DNA from: CAWBRT01 sp963791145 | Lineage (GTDB): Bacteria; Acidobacteriota; Terriglobia; Terriglobales; Acidobacteriaceae | Length of the DNA stretch: 64,000 nucleotides | NCBI GenBank assembly: GCA_963791145.1 | Contig: CAWBRT010000017.1 | Span: 240,375 to 304,374 of the forward strand | Direction: 5' to 3' | Shown: positions 25,909-33,775 of the stretch, one piece after another | Layout: the number at the start of each line of letters is the position of its first letter | Position numbering within the stretch: the first letter of the stretch is position 1 | The notes under the pieces: model-generated | Told to the model about the DNA's origin: nothing | Seen by the model: the letters and a program-made list of their open reading frames with translations, nothing else | The model's database searches: none | Program-made: the position numbers and the translations under genes

Positions 25909-26015
25909 GCCACTCTGGTCACCTTGAATTAAACAGGACACTCGCTTCTTATCGCCTGCAGCACCCAGGCCCGTGGCGGCAGTTGCAGCCGGCGGTCAAG
26001 TACGGAGGTTCCCCG

Positions 26016-26643
26016 ATGAAGCTGATATCCCTGGTTCCCGCCATCGACGTCGACAAGTGCATCGGCTGCGTGATCTGCTCGGACGTCTGTCCGACGCTGG
26101 CTATCTCGCTCCAGAACAAGAAAGCGGTCGTCAAAGAGGAGGACTGCAGGGGTTGCGGCGCGTGCGACCAGCGGTGTCCCGTGTATGCGATCAGCATGCA
26201 GCGGCTGGAGGCTCCATACAGGGTGAGCGTACCCATCAACGACCTGGCCTACAGCAAGGTGGCCGCGCTGTGCAGGAAAGCCAATCTCAATCCCGAGCAG
26301 ATCATCTGCTACTGCACGGCCACGCGGGCCGAAGAAGTGGCCGGCGCCATTCTGAAGGGAGCTACCTCGCCGGAGGAGATCAGCAAGCAGACCGGCGTGC
26401 GGACCGGCTGCAAGGTGGAGTGCATCCAGCCGGTGCTGCGCCTGCTCCAGGCCGCCGGAATCACTCCGCCACGGCCGCCGGGCTGCCAGTGGTACGGCTT
26501 GACCCCGGCGGTATGGAACATACCGGAAGAAGTCAAGGCCAAGTACGCCAGCCGTGGTTTCTACTTCGAGGAAGACATCGAGCTCTTCAAGCAAGTGGTC
26601 GCGGCCAAGCCGGGGTCTCCGGCGAGCGAAGCCGCGGGGGTGA
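26016..26643 (+). CDS. Ferredoxin (2x4Fe-4S) fused to a BFD-like 2Fe-2S domain (stop masked by extra G)
   Basis: Residues 10-60 hold two 4Fe-4S motifs (CIGCVICSDVCP and CRGCGACDQRCP). Residues 95-145 look like a BFD-type 2Fe-2S domain (IICYCTATRAEEVAGAIL ... GCKVEC). As given, the frame runs on through the next gene to 27317 as nonsense. Removing one G from the GGGGG run at 26636-26640 creates a TGA at 26641-26643, ending the protein after SPASEAAG (208 residues) just before the next ribosome-binding site. I annotate that end. The protein probably carries electrons for the operon. Domain calls are firm; the end is inference. Confidence 0.8.
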
Positions 26644-26667
26644 CAAGTCAGAGAGGAGGGATTCCTG

Positions 26668-28143
26668 ATGACAAGCGACAAGACTTCCAAGCGCAAAACG
26701 ATCACTCCCATGCCGCCCCGGGCCTCGCAATACGGAATTGCGCCCGAGCTGGTGACCAAGCGGTTTGCCGAATATCCCGAGATGACGTCGCTGCTGATCA
26801 AGGATCTGTTCGCCGATACCCCCGCGGTAATCTATCCGTCCAAGGCCGGCGTGGCCGCCGTCCGGCGGGCGGCGGAAGAGGCCCTGGCCAAGGTCGACAT
26901 GTCGATGATCAAGCCCGGACAGTCGGTCAACGTCTGCGCCTCCCACCACGGCTTCACCTTGCTGGGCGGCGAGCCATACGCCGAACTGCTGCGCGTGGTG
27001 CGCGACGTGATCGCCGCCCGCACGGGAACGCAGAATATCCGCCTGCGGGCCGGAGTCGGACTGCGCTTCCGCGAGACCGAGGAGTACATCAAGCGATACA
27101 AGCTCGACGAGCACTACAAGGGCAAAGCCACGGGCGTCGCTCCCATCGACGAGGGCGTGGAGATCAAGACCGAGATCGGTTCCCTGTACGGCATCAAGGC
27201 CATCTACGATGCCGACTGGATCGTGCACGTGCACAACAGCGACGTGCGCGAGGTGCACTTCCACCGCCAGGTGGATCGCGCGGTAAAGCCGTTCGGCATG
27301 TCGTACGCCCGCATTGAAACCCGTTCCACCTACCACTGGAACATGGGACCTCGGGGCGCGAACTTCACGGCTCGCGCCATCTTCGATTCCGAGTTCGTGA
27401 AGAACAAGTTCGCCTTCGCGGCTTTCCTGAATATGTCTCCCAGCGGCCTGGTCGGGGTGAGCGCGGACAACGACCTGTACGCCCTGAACAACCGCATCAC
27501 GGTGGAGGGGCTGACGTACTACGGGAAGATCATGACGCTGCTGGGCGAAATCGACCACTGCATCGCCGGGCTGGACTTCCCTTGCCCGGTGCCGTACGTC
27601 TTCGCCGCCGGCGTGATCTATGCCAACTTTGTCGGCGCCAACCAGGACCTGTTCGATCTGGATCAGCCGCTGCCGCCTTACACCTGGTACACGGAGGCGT
27701 TTTACGGCAAGGACGGCAAACCGCTCATCGACGGCATCGCTCCGGTCAATCCCGCCATCCGGATGGTGGTTCAGAACTACGCCTGGGGCGGTTATCCCAG
27801 CGCCTTCTTCTCCGAGCATGTGCCGACCGTGGTGGTGGGACAGAAGCAGGCCGAGCTGTTCAACAACGATCCGCAGAATATCGAGTACATGAAGTACGCG
27901 GTGGTCACCGGCCAGCTCGACGATGCCATGCACTTCGCCTACAAGGCGACGAAGACCGACCGGGTCATCATCTTCGACGGCGCCATGGGCGGCATCAACG
28001 TCAGCGAAAGCCTGGCCGAGTTGCTGGTCAGGCAGGCGCCGAAGGTATCGGTACGCGTCGACAACGAGCTCATGCCGAAGTGGCTCGCACAGCGCGGCGT
28101 GAAGGCGGAACAGTACGAGGTTGTCGGCGCCGGCAGGCGGTAA
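26668..28143 (+). CDS. Unrecognised conserved-looking protein, 491 aa (possibly LarA-like)
   Basis: I do not recognise the family with confidence. The protein is soluble, with no signal peptide and an even amino acid composition. His-rich motifs stand out: NVCASHHGFTLLGGEPY (near residue 90) and WIVHVHNSDVREVHFHR (near residue 190). Other striking segments are YHWNMGPRGANFTAR and QNYAWGGYPSAFFSEH. The order of an RxxVGxRF-like stretch followed by an ADWIVHVH...H block loosely recalls nickel-pincer LarA (DUF2088) proteins, but this is weak. It starts behind AGAGGAGGG and is the second gene of the cluster. Its TAA stop is the target duplication of MITE C1, so the end may originally have been the same TAA. 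Confidence 0.7.
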   Translation: MTSDKTSKRKTITPMPPRASQYGIAPELVTKRFAEYPEMTSLLIKDLFADTPAVIYPSKAGVAAVRRAAEEALAKVDMSMIKPGQSVNVCASHHGFTLLGGEPYAELLRVVRDVIAARTGTQNIRLRAGVGLRFRETEEYIKRYKLDEHYKGKATGVAPIDEGVEIKTEIGSLYGIKAIYDADWIVHVHNSDVREVHFHRQVDRAVKPFGMSYARIETRSTYHWNMGPRGANFTARAIFDSEFVKNKFAFAAFLNMSPSGLVGVSADNDLYALNNRITVEGLTYYGKIMTLLGEIDHCIAGLDFPCPVPYVFAAGVIYANFVGANQDLFDLDQPLPPYTWYTEAFYGKDGKPLIDGIAPVNPAIRMVVQNYAWGGYPSAFFSEHVPTVVVGQKQAELFNNDPQNIEYMKYAVVTGQLDDAMHFAYKATKTDRVIIFDGAMGGINVSESLAELLVRQAPKVSVRVDNELMPKWLAQRGVKAEQYEVVGAGRR

Positions 28144-28263
28144 CAGGCTGCGAAAAAACGCGCCGAAGCAACAAGTGAGGCGCTTTGGAGTGTGGGTACC
28201 ACAAGGTCAACTAACAAGATCTTGCAGTCCATGCGATCCGAAACCTGTTTTTCCGCAGCCTCG
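28144..28263. mobile_element. MITE family C, copy 1 (120 bp, TSD TAA)
   Basis: The terminal inverted repeats are CAGGCTGCG-AAAAAA (left) and TTTTTCCGCAGCCTCG (right). TAA is duplicated on both sides (28141-28143, which is the stop codon of the preceding gene, and 28264-28266). The length is 120 bp and there is no coding capacity. It is inverted relative to copy 2 at 30060-30179; both share the subterminal GCGCC...GAAGCAACAAG sequence. Confidence 0.9.
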
Positions 28264-28279
28264 TAAAGGGGGCAGTTGA

Positions 28280-29122
28280 GTGCAGACGGCAGTCAGAACG
28301 CAGCAGGATGTGCGGGAGACCATTTTTTCAGGAATTCGCGGCCGGCAATTTTGCGCTGAGATCGTTGTCGAAGGCGAGGGCATTCTGTGCGGGGTCGCGC
28401 GCCTGGAATCCGCCTTGCAGGAAGCCAAGATCAAGGTGGACTGGCTCCAGGCCGAAGGCGCTGCGGTAAAGCCGGGCATGGTTGTGGCGCGGCTTTCTGG
28501 CACGGCCAAGCAGATTGCGATTGCCGAAGAGTTTGCCATCGGGCAGTTGGCCAAGCCTTCCGGCATTGCCACTGCGGCTCGCCGTGCCGTCCAGCTCGCC
28601 GGCAGCGAGATGAAGGTCGTCTGCGGCGCCTGGAAGAAGATGCCTCCCGAGGTAAAACAGATTGTGCGCGAGGCGGTCGCCTGCGGCGGGGCCGCTTTCC
28701 GAATCACCGATCGGCCCTTCCTCTATCTCGACAAGAACTTCGTGCGCATGCTGGGCGGCATCGAGCCGACACTCGAGGCGGTAAGGTCGATTGAAGCCAA
28801 ATTGAAGGTCATCCAGTTAAAGGGCCAGTTCGCCCCGATCGCCCAGGAGGCGATCACGGCGGCGCAAAACGGCGCTGATATCCTCATGATCGACACGGGG
28901 GAGCTGGCCGATTTCGAGGCCGCCCAGAACGCTCTTCGCCGGGCGGGTCTGCGTGAGAAGGTGCAGCTCGCCTTCGCCCACGGCATTCGCCTGGAAGATA
29001 TTGCCGGGCTGAGGGGAAGGGGCATCGACATTCTGGACATCGGCACCGGCATTATCGATGCTCCGCTTCTCGACATGAAGCTGGAAGTCGTAGGGACACC
29101 GCATGCAGCTGAATCTGCTTGA
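28280..29122 (+). CDS. NadC-like (quinolinate phosphoribosyltransferase family) protein
   Basis: The 280-residue protein shows the NadC/ModD fold. An N-terminal sandwich domain has GILCGVARLESAL and the GxVVARLSG-like segment (VKPGMVVARLSGTAKQI). It is followed by a barrel with ATAARRAVQLAG, MIDTGELADFEAAQNAL and GRGIDILDIGTGIIDAPLLDMKLE. Canonical NadC decarboxylates quinolinate while transferring ribose phosphate; the related ModD has unknown chemistry. Here the usual catalytic Arg/Lys/His set is only partly recognisable, so another pyridine-like acceptor is possible. The GTG start at 28280 follows AAAGGGGG next to MITE C1. It overlaps the next gene by 20 bases. Confidence 0.8.
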   Translation: MQTAVRTQQDVRETIFSGIRGRQFCAEIVVEGEGILCGVARLESALQEAKIKVDWLQAEGAAVKPGMVVARLSGTAKQIAIAEEFAIGQLAKPSGIATAARRAVQLAGSEMKVVCGAWKKMPPEVKQIVREAVACGGAAFRITDRPFLYLDKNFVRMLGGIEPTLEAVRSIEAKLKVIQLKGQFAPIAQEAITAAQNGADILMIDTGELADFEAAQNALRRAGLREKVQLAFAHGIRLEDIAGLRGRGIDILDIGTGIIDAPLLDMKLEVVGTPHAAESA

Positions 29123-30024
29123 GAAGACCGAACTGCGCATCTACGGTCTCTATCTGCGGCAGGTAAATCTAGGCACAGTCGCGGCGAAGGTTGCCGAGGC
29201 GCTGGAATTGCCCGCGGAAGGAGTGCTGGTGGTCGACGTGCGCGACGATCACGTCTGCCTCGACATTCTCATCAAGACCGTGGAGATGCGGCAGATCATT
29301 GGCAAGCAGCATGCGGTGCTAGACAAGCTTCGATCCATCGAAGGATTGACCGTGACGCCGGAGGCCTACGTGGACTCGGCCGGCATCATGGGGCTGATCG
29401 GCTGCGAGCGGCTGCAGGCGGAAGAAATCGTGGCCCGCAGCTCGCAGATGGCTACGGAAATCGAGCGCCGCGTTCTGCGCCGCGCACTGGTCTACGCTAC
29501 CGGTTTTGAAGTTAAGCAAGGGATGATCGAGGATACGAATTCTCCGTTCCTGCTGGCGCTGTTGTCGCGGCAGGGCTACGAGGCCAACTTCGGCGGGATA
29601 CTGGAAGACGATGTGCACGCCATTACCCGGGCGCTGCGCGACGCGGCGGAACGGGGCATCGGGCTGGTGATTACGACGGGCGGAGTCGGCGCCGAAGACA
29701 AAGACTTCAGCGTCGAAGCGGTCTCGAGACTCGACCCCGAAGCGGCTACACCTTGGATCGTCAAGTTCCAGGCGGGAACGGGGCGCCACGTAAAGGACGG
29801 CGTGCGGATCGCGGTCGGCCAGTATGGATTAACGACCTACGTCAGCCTGCCGGGTCCACACGATGAGGTGGAGGCCTAGCGCTGCCGCCCTGAAGAAGTT
29901 CTGTACGGCAGGCCGCATGGACAAGCGAGCCTTGGCAGATGCGATTGCAGAAATCCTGCGCGAAAAGCTTCGCCATACCACAGCCGGGTACGAGCACGCG
30001 CATCGGCATGCGCACAAGGACTGA
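29103..30024 (+). CDS. Molybdopterin-binding (MoaB/CinA-type) domain protein (one-base frameshift near the 3' end)
   Basis: The first about 125 residues form a domain I do not recognise (LRIYGLYLRQVNLGTVAAK ... GLIGCERLQAEEIV). The MoaB/CinA-type fold follows (ALVYATGFEVKQGMIEDTNS, then GLVITTGGVGAEDKD). A TAG at 29877-29879 ends the frame at DEVEA. Removing one C from the preceding CC continues it as ASAAALKKFCTAGRMDKRALA to a TGA at 30022-30024, giving about 306 residues, and this tail looks like real coding sequence. Such domains bind molybdopterin or related nucleotides. It is coupled to the NadC-like gene by overlap. Confidence 0.78.
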
Positions 30025-30195
30025 AGCCCGCATTGTGCTGCTCTGGACGGCACGGCTAACGAGGCTGCGGAAAAATAGATTTTCGGTCGGTTGGGACTAC
30101 AAGCTCTTGATAACCGATCTTATAGTACCCACATCCATAGCGCCTCGCTTGTTGCTTCGGCGCGTTTTTCCGCAGCCTGTAAAGCCGTGCCCTGA
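30021..30195. repeat. Repeat family A, partial copy split by MITE C2
   Basis: The core CTGAAGCCCGCATTGTG and the arm CACGGC lie left of the MITE. AAGCCGTGCCCTG continues on the right, so the uninterrupted palindrome would be CACGGCTAAAGCCGTG. Outer termini are not recognisable. Confidence 0.8.
30060..30179. mobile_element. MITE family C, copy 2 (120 bp, TSD TAA)
   Basis: The ends CGAGGCTGCGGAAAAA and TTTTTCCGCAGCCTG are inverted repeats. TAA is duplicated at 30057-30059 and 30180-30182. It is inserted in the loop of the family A palindrome and has the same length as copy 1, in the opposite orientation. Confidence 0.92.
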
Positions 30196-30227
30196 TACAA
30201 GGCTGCTGAAAAGAAGGAGGCTTCCAA

Positions 30228-31332
30228 ATGACGGCTTTTACCAGCGCGCGAATTGCCAAGGCGCAGGCCATGATGCCCGAACTCGGGCTCGACGTTCTCT
30301 TCATCAATAACCGCGAGAACCTGATTTACTTCACCGGGCTGACGCAGATGGAGTGCCAGGCGATTCTGATTCCGCGCCAGGGCGAGGCTTCGACAGTCAC
30401 ATTGTGGCTCGACGCCGCCTACGTCCGGCAAGAGACCGGACTCGCAACCTACGGTTACGAGTTTCCCCGCGAGACCCTGGTCGACAAGTGCATCGAGCGG
30501 ATCAAGGCATTCGGCTTCGCCTCGCCGCGCATCGGCTTCGAGCGCTACTTCGTGGGTTTCGCGAGTCTTCGAGGTCCTGCGAAAGCACTTCGCGCAGGAA
30601 AACTTCGTCAACGCCAGCGATCTTTTTTACAAGCTGAGGGCCATCAAGGACGACACAGAGTTACGGCTGATGCGGCGGGCCGGCGAGATTGTCGCCGTGG
30701 GCATGGCGGCCGCCCTGCGCTCGGTTCGCGCGGGAGTGAAGGAAGTGGAGGTACTGGCGGAGGCGGAATACGCCATGCTCAAGGCGGGCTCCGATGGCTC
30801 TCCCTTCCGGCCGCAGGTCGTCTCCGGCAAGCGTGCCCTGCTGACGCATCCTTGCGCCGGCTCGAAGCGCATCGAGGCGGGAGAAGTCGTCGTGGTGCAT
30901 CTTGGGGCCACCTGTGAAGGTTACTGCTCGAAGATGTGCCGAACTGTTGCCGTCGGCGACATTCCTCCGGGCCAGGTGCAGGTTTACGAGTCGTTGCGCT
31001 GCGCGCAATCGGCGGCCGTCGCGGCCTTGCGGCCGGGCGCTACATCGGATGAAGTTGACGCTGCGGCGAGAAAGATCGTGGCCGAAGCCGGTTTTGAATC
31101 GAGTTATCTCGATGTCAGCGGCTACGGCGTCGGCATCCGGCAGTCTGAGTTCTACCCCATTATCGGCAAGGGCCGCAGCGAGCGAATCGAGGCGGGCATG
31201 GTGGTGGATCTTTTGCTGCCTACGATTTATCGCCCGGACATTGGCGGGCCGAGGATCACCGACTGCATCTACGTCGGCGAGAAGCAGAACGAAGTGCTTA
31301 CCAACTATTCTCGCGACCTCGTGCGCGTTTAG
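30228..31332 (+). CDS. M24-family (Xaa-Pro peptidase/creatinase-like) protein (one-base frameshift)
   Basis: The N-terminal creatinase-like domain (MTAFTSARIAKAQAMMPELG, NRENLIYFTGLT) and the C-terminal pita-bread domain (RRAGEIVAVGMAAALRSVR ... VVVHLGATCEGYCSKMCRTV) are in different frames. Deleting one base near 30556-30562 (for example in GGGTTTCGCG) joins them through VFEVLRKHFAQENFVNASDL, giving about 367 residues. In canonical M24 peptidases two Asp, a His and two Glu bind metals. Here the usual DxG...D pattern reads HLGATCEG, so at least one Asp ligand is missing and it may not be a peptidase. AAGGAGG precedes the ATG. Confidence 0.85.
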
Positions 31333-31356
31333 CGAAATAGGACTAGGGAGGATCGA

Positions 31357-32737
31357 ATGGACACAAGCGCTACGGTAAGAGCAAAGTCGGCGGCAAGACC
31401 AACCTCGATGCGCGAATGGCTGGACACATTGGCGCAGCAGGATCTGCTGAAGCTGGTCAATCGCCGGGTCAGCCTTAGTTATGAGCTGGCGGCGGTGGCC
31501 AAGAAGGCCGACGGGCGCTGGGCGGTGCGGTTCAATCATCCCGAGGAATTCAAGATGCCCGTCGTCGCCGGCTTTGCCAGCAGCCGGGCCTTGCTGGCCC
31601 AAGCCATGGGCGTGGCCGTCGAGCGCGCCTCGGAACACTTTGCCCGGGCGCAGGCGAACCCAACGCCTTGCGAGATGGTGGATTCCAAGTCCGCTCCCGT
31701 CAAACAGGTAATCAGTTCCAAGGTCAATCTTACGGAGCTGCCCATACCGGTGCATCACGAAAAAGACGGCGGCAGGTACATCACCGCGGGCGTCCTGGTT
31801 TCGCGTGATCCGAATACGAGGACAAGAAACGTATCGATCCATCGCCTGCAGGTGCTGGGGCCGGACCGGCTGGGGATCTTGATTCTGCCCAGGCATTTGA
31901 ACCATTTCTATCGCGCGGCCGAACAGGCGCAACAAGCCTCTGGAAGTGGCGATTGCGATTGGCGTCGATCCCATACTGCTGCTTGCTTCGCAGGCCCTGG
32001 CCCCGCTCGGCTTTGACGAGTTCACCATCGCCAGCACTCTGTATGGAAAACCCTTGCAGCTGGTGAAGTGCGAGAGCGTCGACCTGGAGGTTCCGGCGCA
32101 GGCGGAGATCGTGCTGGAAGGCCGCATTCTGCCCGGCGTGCGCGAGGTCGAAGGACCTTTCGGCGAATATCCGAAATATTATGGGCCGGCACAGTCCCGG
32201 CCAGTGATAGAGCTGACGGCGATTACCACGCGACGGGACCCGATCTATCACACCATCATTCCGGCAAGCATGGAGCACATGCTGCTGGGCGCGGTCTCGC
32301 GCGAGGGCGGAATGCTGCAGGTGATCCGCGGCGCCGTGCCCAGCGCGGTTGCCGTCCACCTCACTCCCGGCGGCGGATGCCGCTATCACGCCGTGGTTGC
32401 CATCGACAAGAAACACGAGGGCGAGGGCAAGAACGCCATGTTGGCCGCCTTCAGCAGCAGCCAGGAGATCAAGCGCGTGGTGGTGGTGGACAAAGACGTG
32501 GACATCTTCGATCCGGTCGAGGTCGAGTGGGCCATCGCTACCCGCTTCCAGGCGGGACGGGATCTCACGATCATCACGCGCGCCCTGGGGAATAAGCTCG
32601 ATCCCTCAAGCGACGACGGCATCTGCGACAAGATGGGCATCGACGCCACGGTGCCGCTGGGTGCGGACCCGTTCCGCTTCGAGCGGATACGGATTCCCGG
32701 TGAGAACGAGATCGACCTCAAATCGTATTTCGAGTGA
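31357..32737 (+). CDS. UbiD-family (prenyl-FMN) decarboxylase (one-base frameshift)
   Basis: The N-terminal part (LDTLAQQDLLKLVNRRVSLS to GILILPRHLNHFYRAAE) and C-terminal part (VAIAIGVDPILLLASQALAP to the end) are joined by deleting one base near 31918-31930, for example a C in GCGGCCGAAC, giving about 459 residues. The UbiD signature region EIVLEGRILPGVREVEGPFG, containing the catalytic Arg-Glu-Glu set (E in VLEGRI, E in REVEGPFGE), is intact. These enzymes reversibly (de)carboxylate aromatic or enoic acids with prenylated FMN; no UbiX is in the window. It is the last gene of the cluster. Confidence 0.9.
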
Positions 32738-32833
32738 GCGTTGCGGGTTAGGATGCTGCGTCACGAGGGTGACACGCTGCAGTAATTTTTGCGGGATACA
32801 CCAACTCTATCTCTGTTCTAAAACGACGGGTGG

Positions 32834-32862
32834 CCCAGAGTTGGCGCAGTTCCAACTCTGGG
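32834..32862 (+). terminator. Stem-loop after the UbiD gene
   Basis: CCCAGAGTTGG and CCAACTCTGGG form a perfect 11-base stem with loop CGCAGTT, followed by GGTTTTGA. It is about 100 bases after the UbiD stop and probably terminates the operon. GGGTGGCCC (32828-32836) overlaps its left arm and has an inverted partner at 33800-33808. Confidence 0.65.
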
Positions 32863-32991
32863 GGTTTTGAACATTGTCTTCCATCCCATCCCGCTTGGCG
32901 GGACCAATTGCGGGCAAATGTGGGGAATAATATAGTTGACTGACTTTTATTCTAAGTTGTTGATACCGCGATGGGGCCACTTGGCGTACTG

Positions 32992-33741
32992 TTAAGGCTT
33001 AGACGCTAGGTGAGGCACGGGATATTGTTGAATCCACTTGTGCAGATCGCGCCTATTAATCCATAAGGCTAAAAGCCAATCGCCGTTCCGAAATTCCCGA
33101 TATTCTTGATTACTAGTTTCAGCGATGTGGTGCATAGGGGTTCCCTCGAATCTAAAACGTGCTGCCGCGAGGCGAGACCACGCCAACAAATCAACACATT
33201 GAAGCCCCGCCCATTCTGCTCGTTTCCTGAATGAGTAGTGCCCAGTGTATCTGCCGGGATAGTAAGTTTCCATGTCTCTTAAGGCCTTCACGATTGCTGC
33301 GCGTGGCTTCATTTCTTGGTAATCGAATACAAATTCGATGTTGGAGTGTTGGTGCTCTCTAAGAAGCTTTAAGAGATGCCAGATCGCCCAAACATAATGA
33401 TCCCGGCATAAAAACTCTTTCCATTTCTCAGGCATCTCCTCATCAAAAACGGCTTTAGTGACCGCGAAAGAAATAGCCCTGACCGCATATTTCATGGTGA
33501 TTTGACGGACTCTGGCAACTGCGGCTTCTACCTTGGCGTCATCCCAAGCGGCAAATTCACTCTTGGAATTTCGATGGACACATTCTGAAGTGTGGAAGCT
33601 TTCAATTTGATATTTTGTGAGGAACGTCTTCCACTCAGATTCGAGAGCTAGAATCCTTCGGTCCGGGATGAGCAAAGCCGAGGCAACTGCAATTCGTTGC
33701 GATGGGGCCGTACCGCTATCGTCAATGTAAGCATTGAACAT
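32992..33741 (-). CDS. DUF3800 domain protein
   Basis: The 249-residue protein begins FNAYIDDSGTAPSQRIAVAS, the acidic DxSG-type start of DUF3800, with FVFDYQEMKPRAA and GLQCVDLLAWS later. These are proposed RNase-H-like nuclease-fold proteins often found in mobile or defence-associated regions. The gene is visibly AT-richer than its neighbours and uses more A/T-ending codons, a sign of recent transfer. It lies between inverted GGGTGGCCC/GGGCCACCC sequences and only about 35 bases from the end of the SSS transporter gene. The function is unknown. Confidence 0.88.
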   Translation of the reverse strand: MFNAYIDDSGTAPSQRIAVASALLIPDRRILALESEWKTFLTKYQIESFHTSECVHRNSKSEFAAWDDAKVEAAVARVRQITMKYAVRAISFAVTKAVFDEEMPEKWKEFLCRDHYVWAIWHLLKLLREHQHSNIEFVFDYQEMKPRAAIVKALRDMETYYPGRYTGHYSFRKRAEWAGLQCVDLLAWSRLAAARFRFEGTPMHHIAETSNQEYREFRNGDWLLALWINRRDLHKWIQQYPVPHLASKP

Positions 33742-33775
33742 GACAAGGCTGACGTTTCGCCAGTTTCTCAGTCAG

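Larger units (their letters stand above)
25534..26015. other. Divergent regulatory region between two catabolic operons
   Basis: This 482-base region separates the minus-strand hydratase operon from the plus-strand ferredoxin operon. It contains a 16-base perfect palindrome and two TGTGA-N6-TCACA-like sites (listed separately). No gene is seen. GGAGGT at about 26004-26009 is the ribosome-binding site for the ATG at 26016. Confidence 0.6.

Noticed and set aside
26644..27317. Extension of the ferredoxin/BFD protein by more than 200 residues through the next gene
   Set aside because: The added sequence is low-quality Arg/Gly-rich shadow translation of the following gene, and a one-base correction in a G run gives a natural stop and ribosome-binding site.
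32992..33741. A complete anti-phage defence system around the DUF3800 gene
   Set aside because: DUF3800 is the only mobile- or defence-associated gene here; no partner nuclease, methylase, helicase or toxin-antitoxin gene is adjacent.
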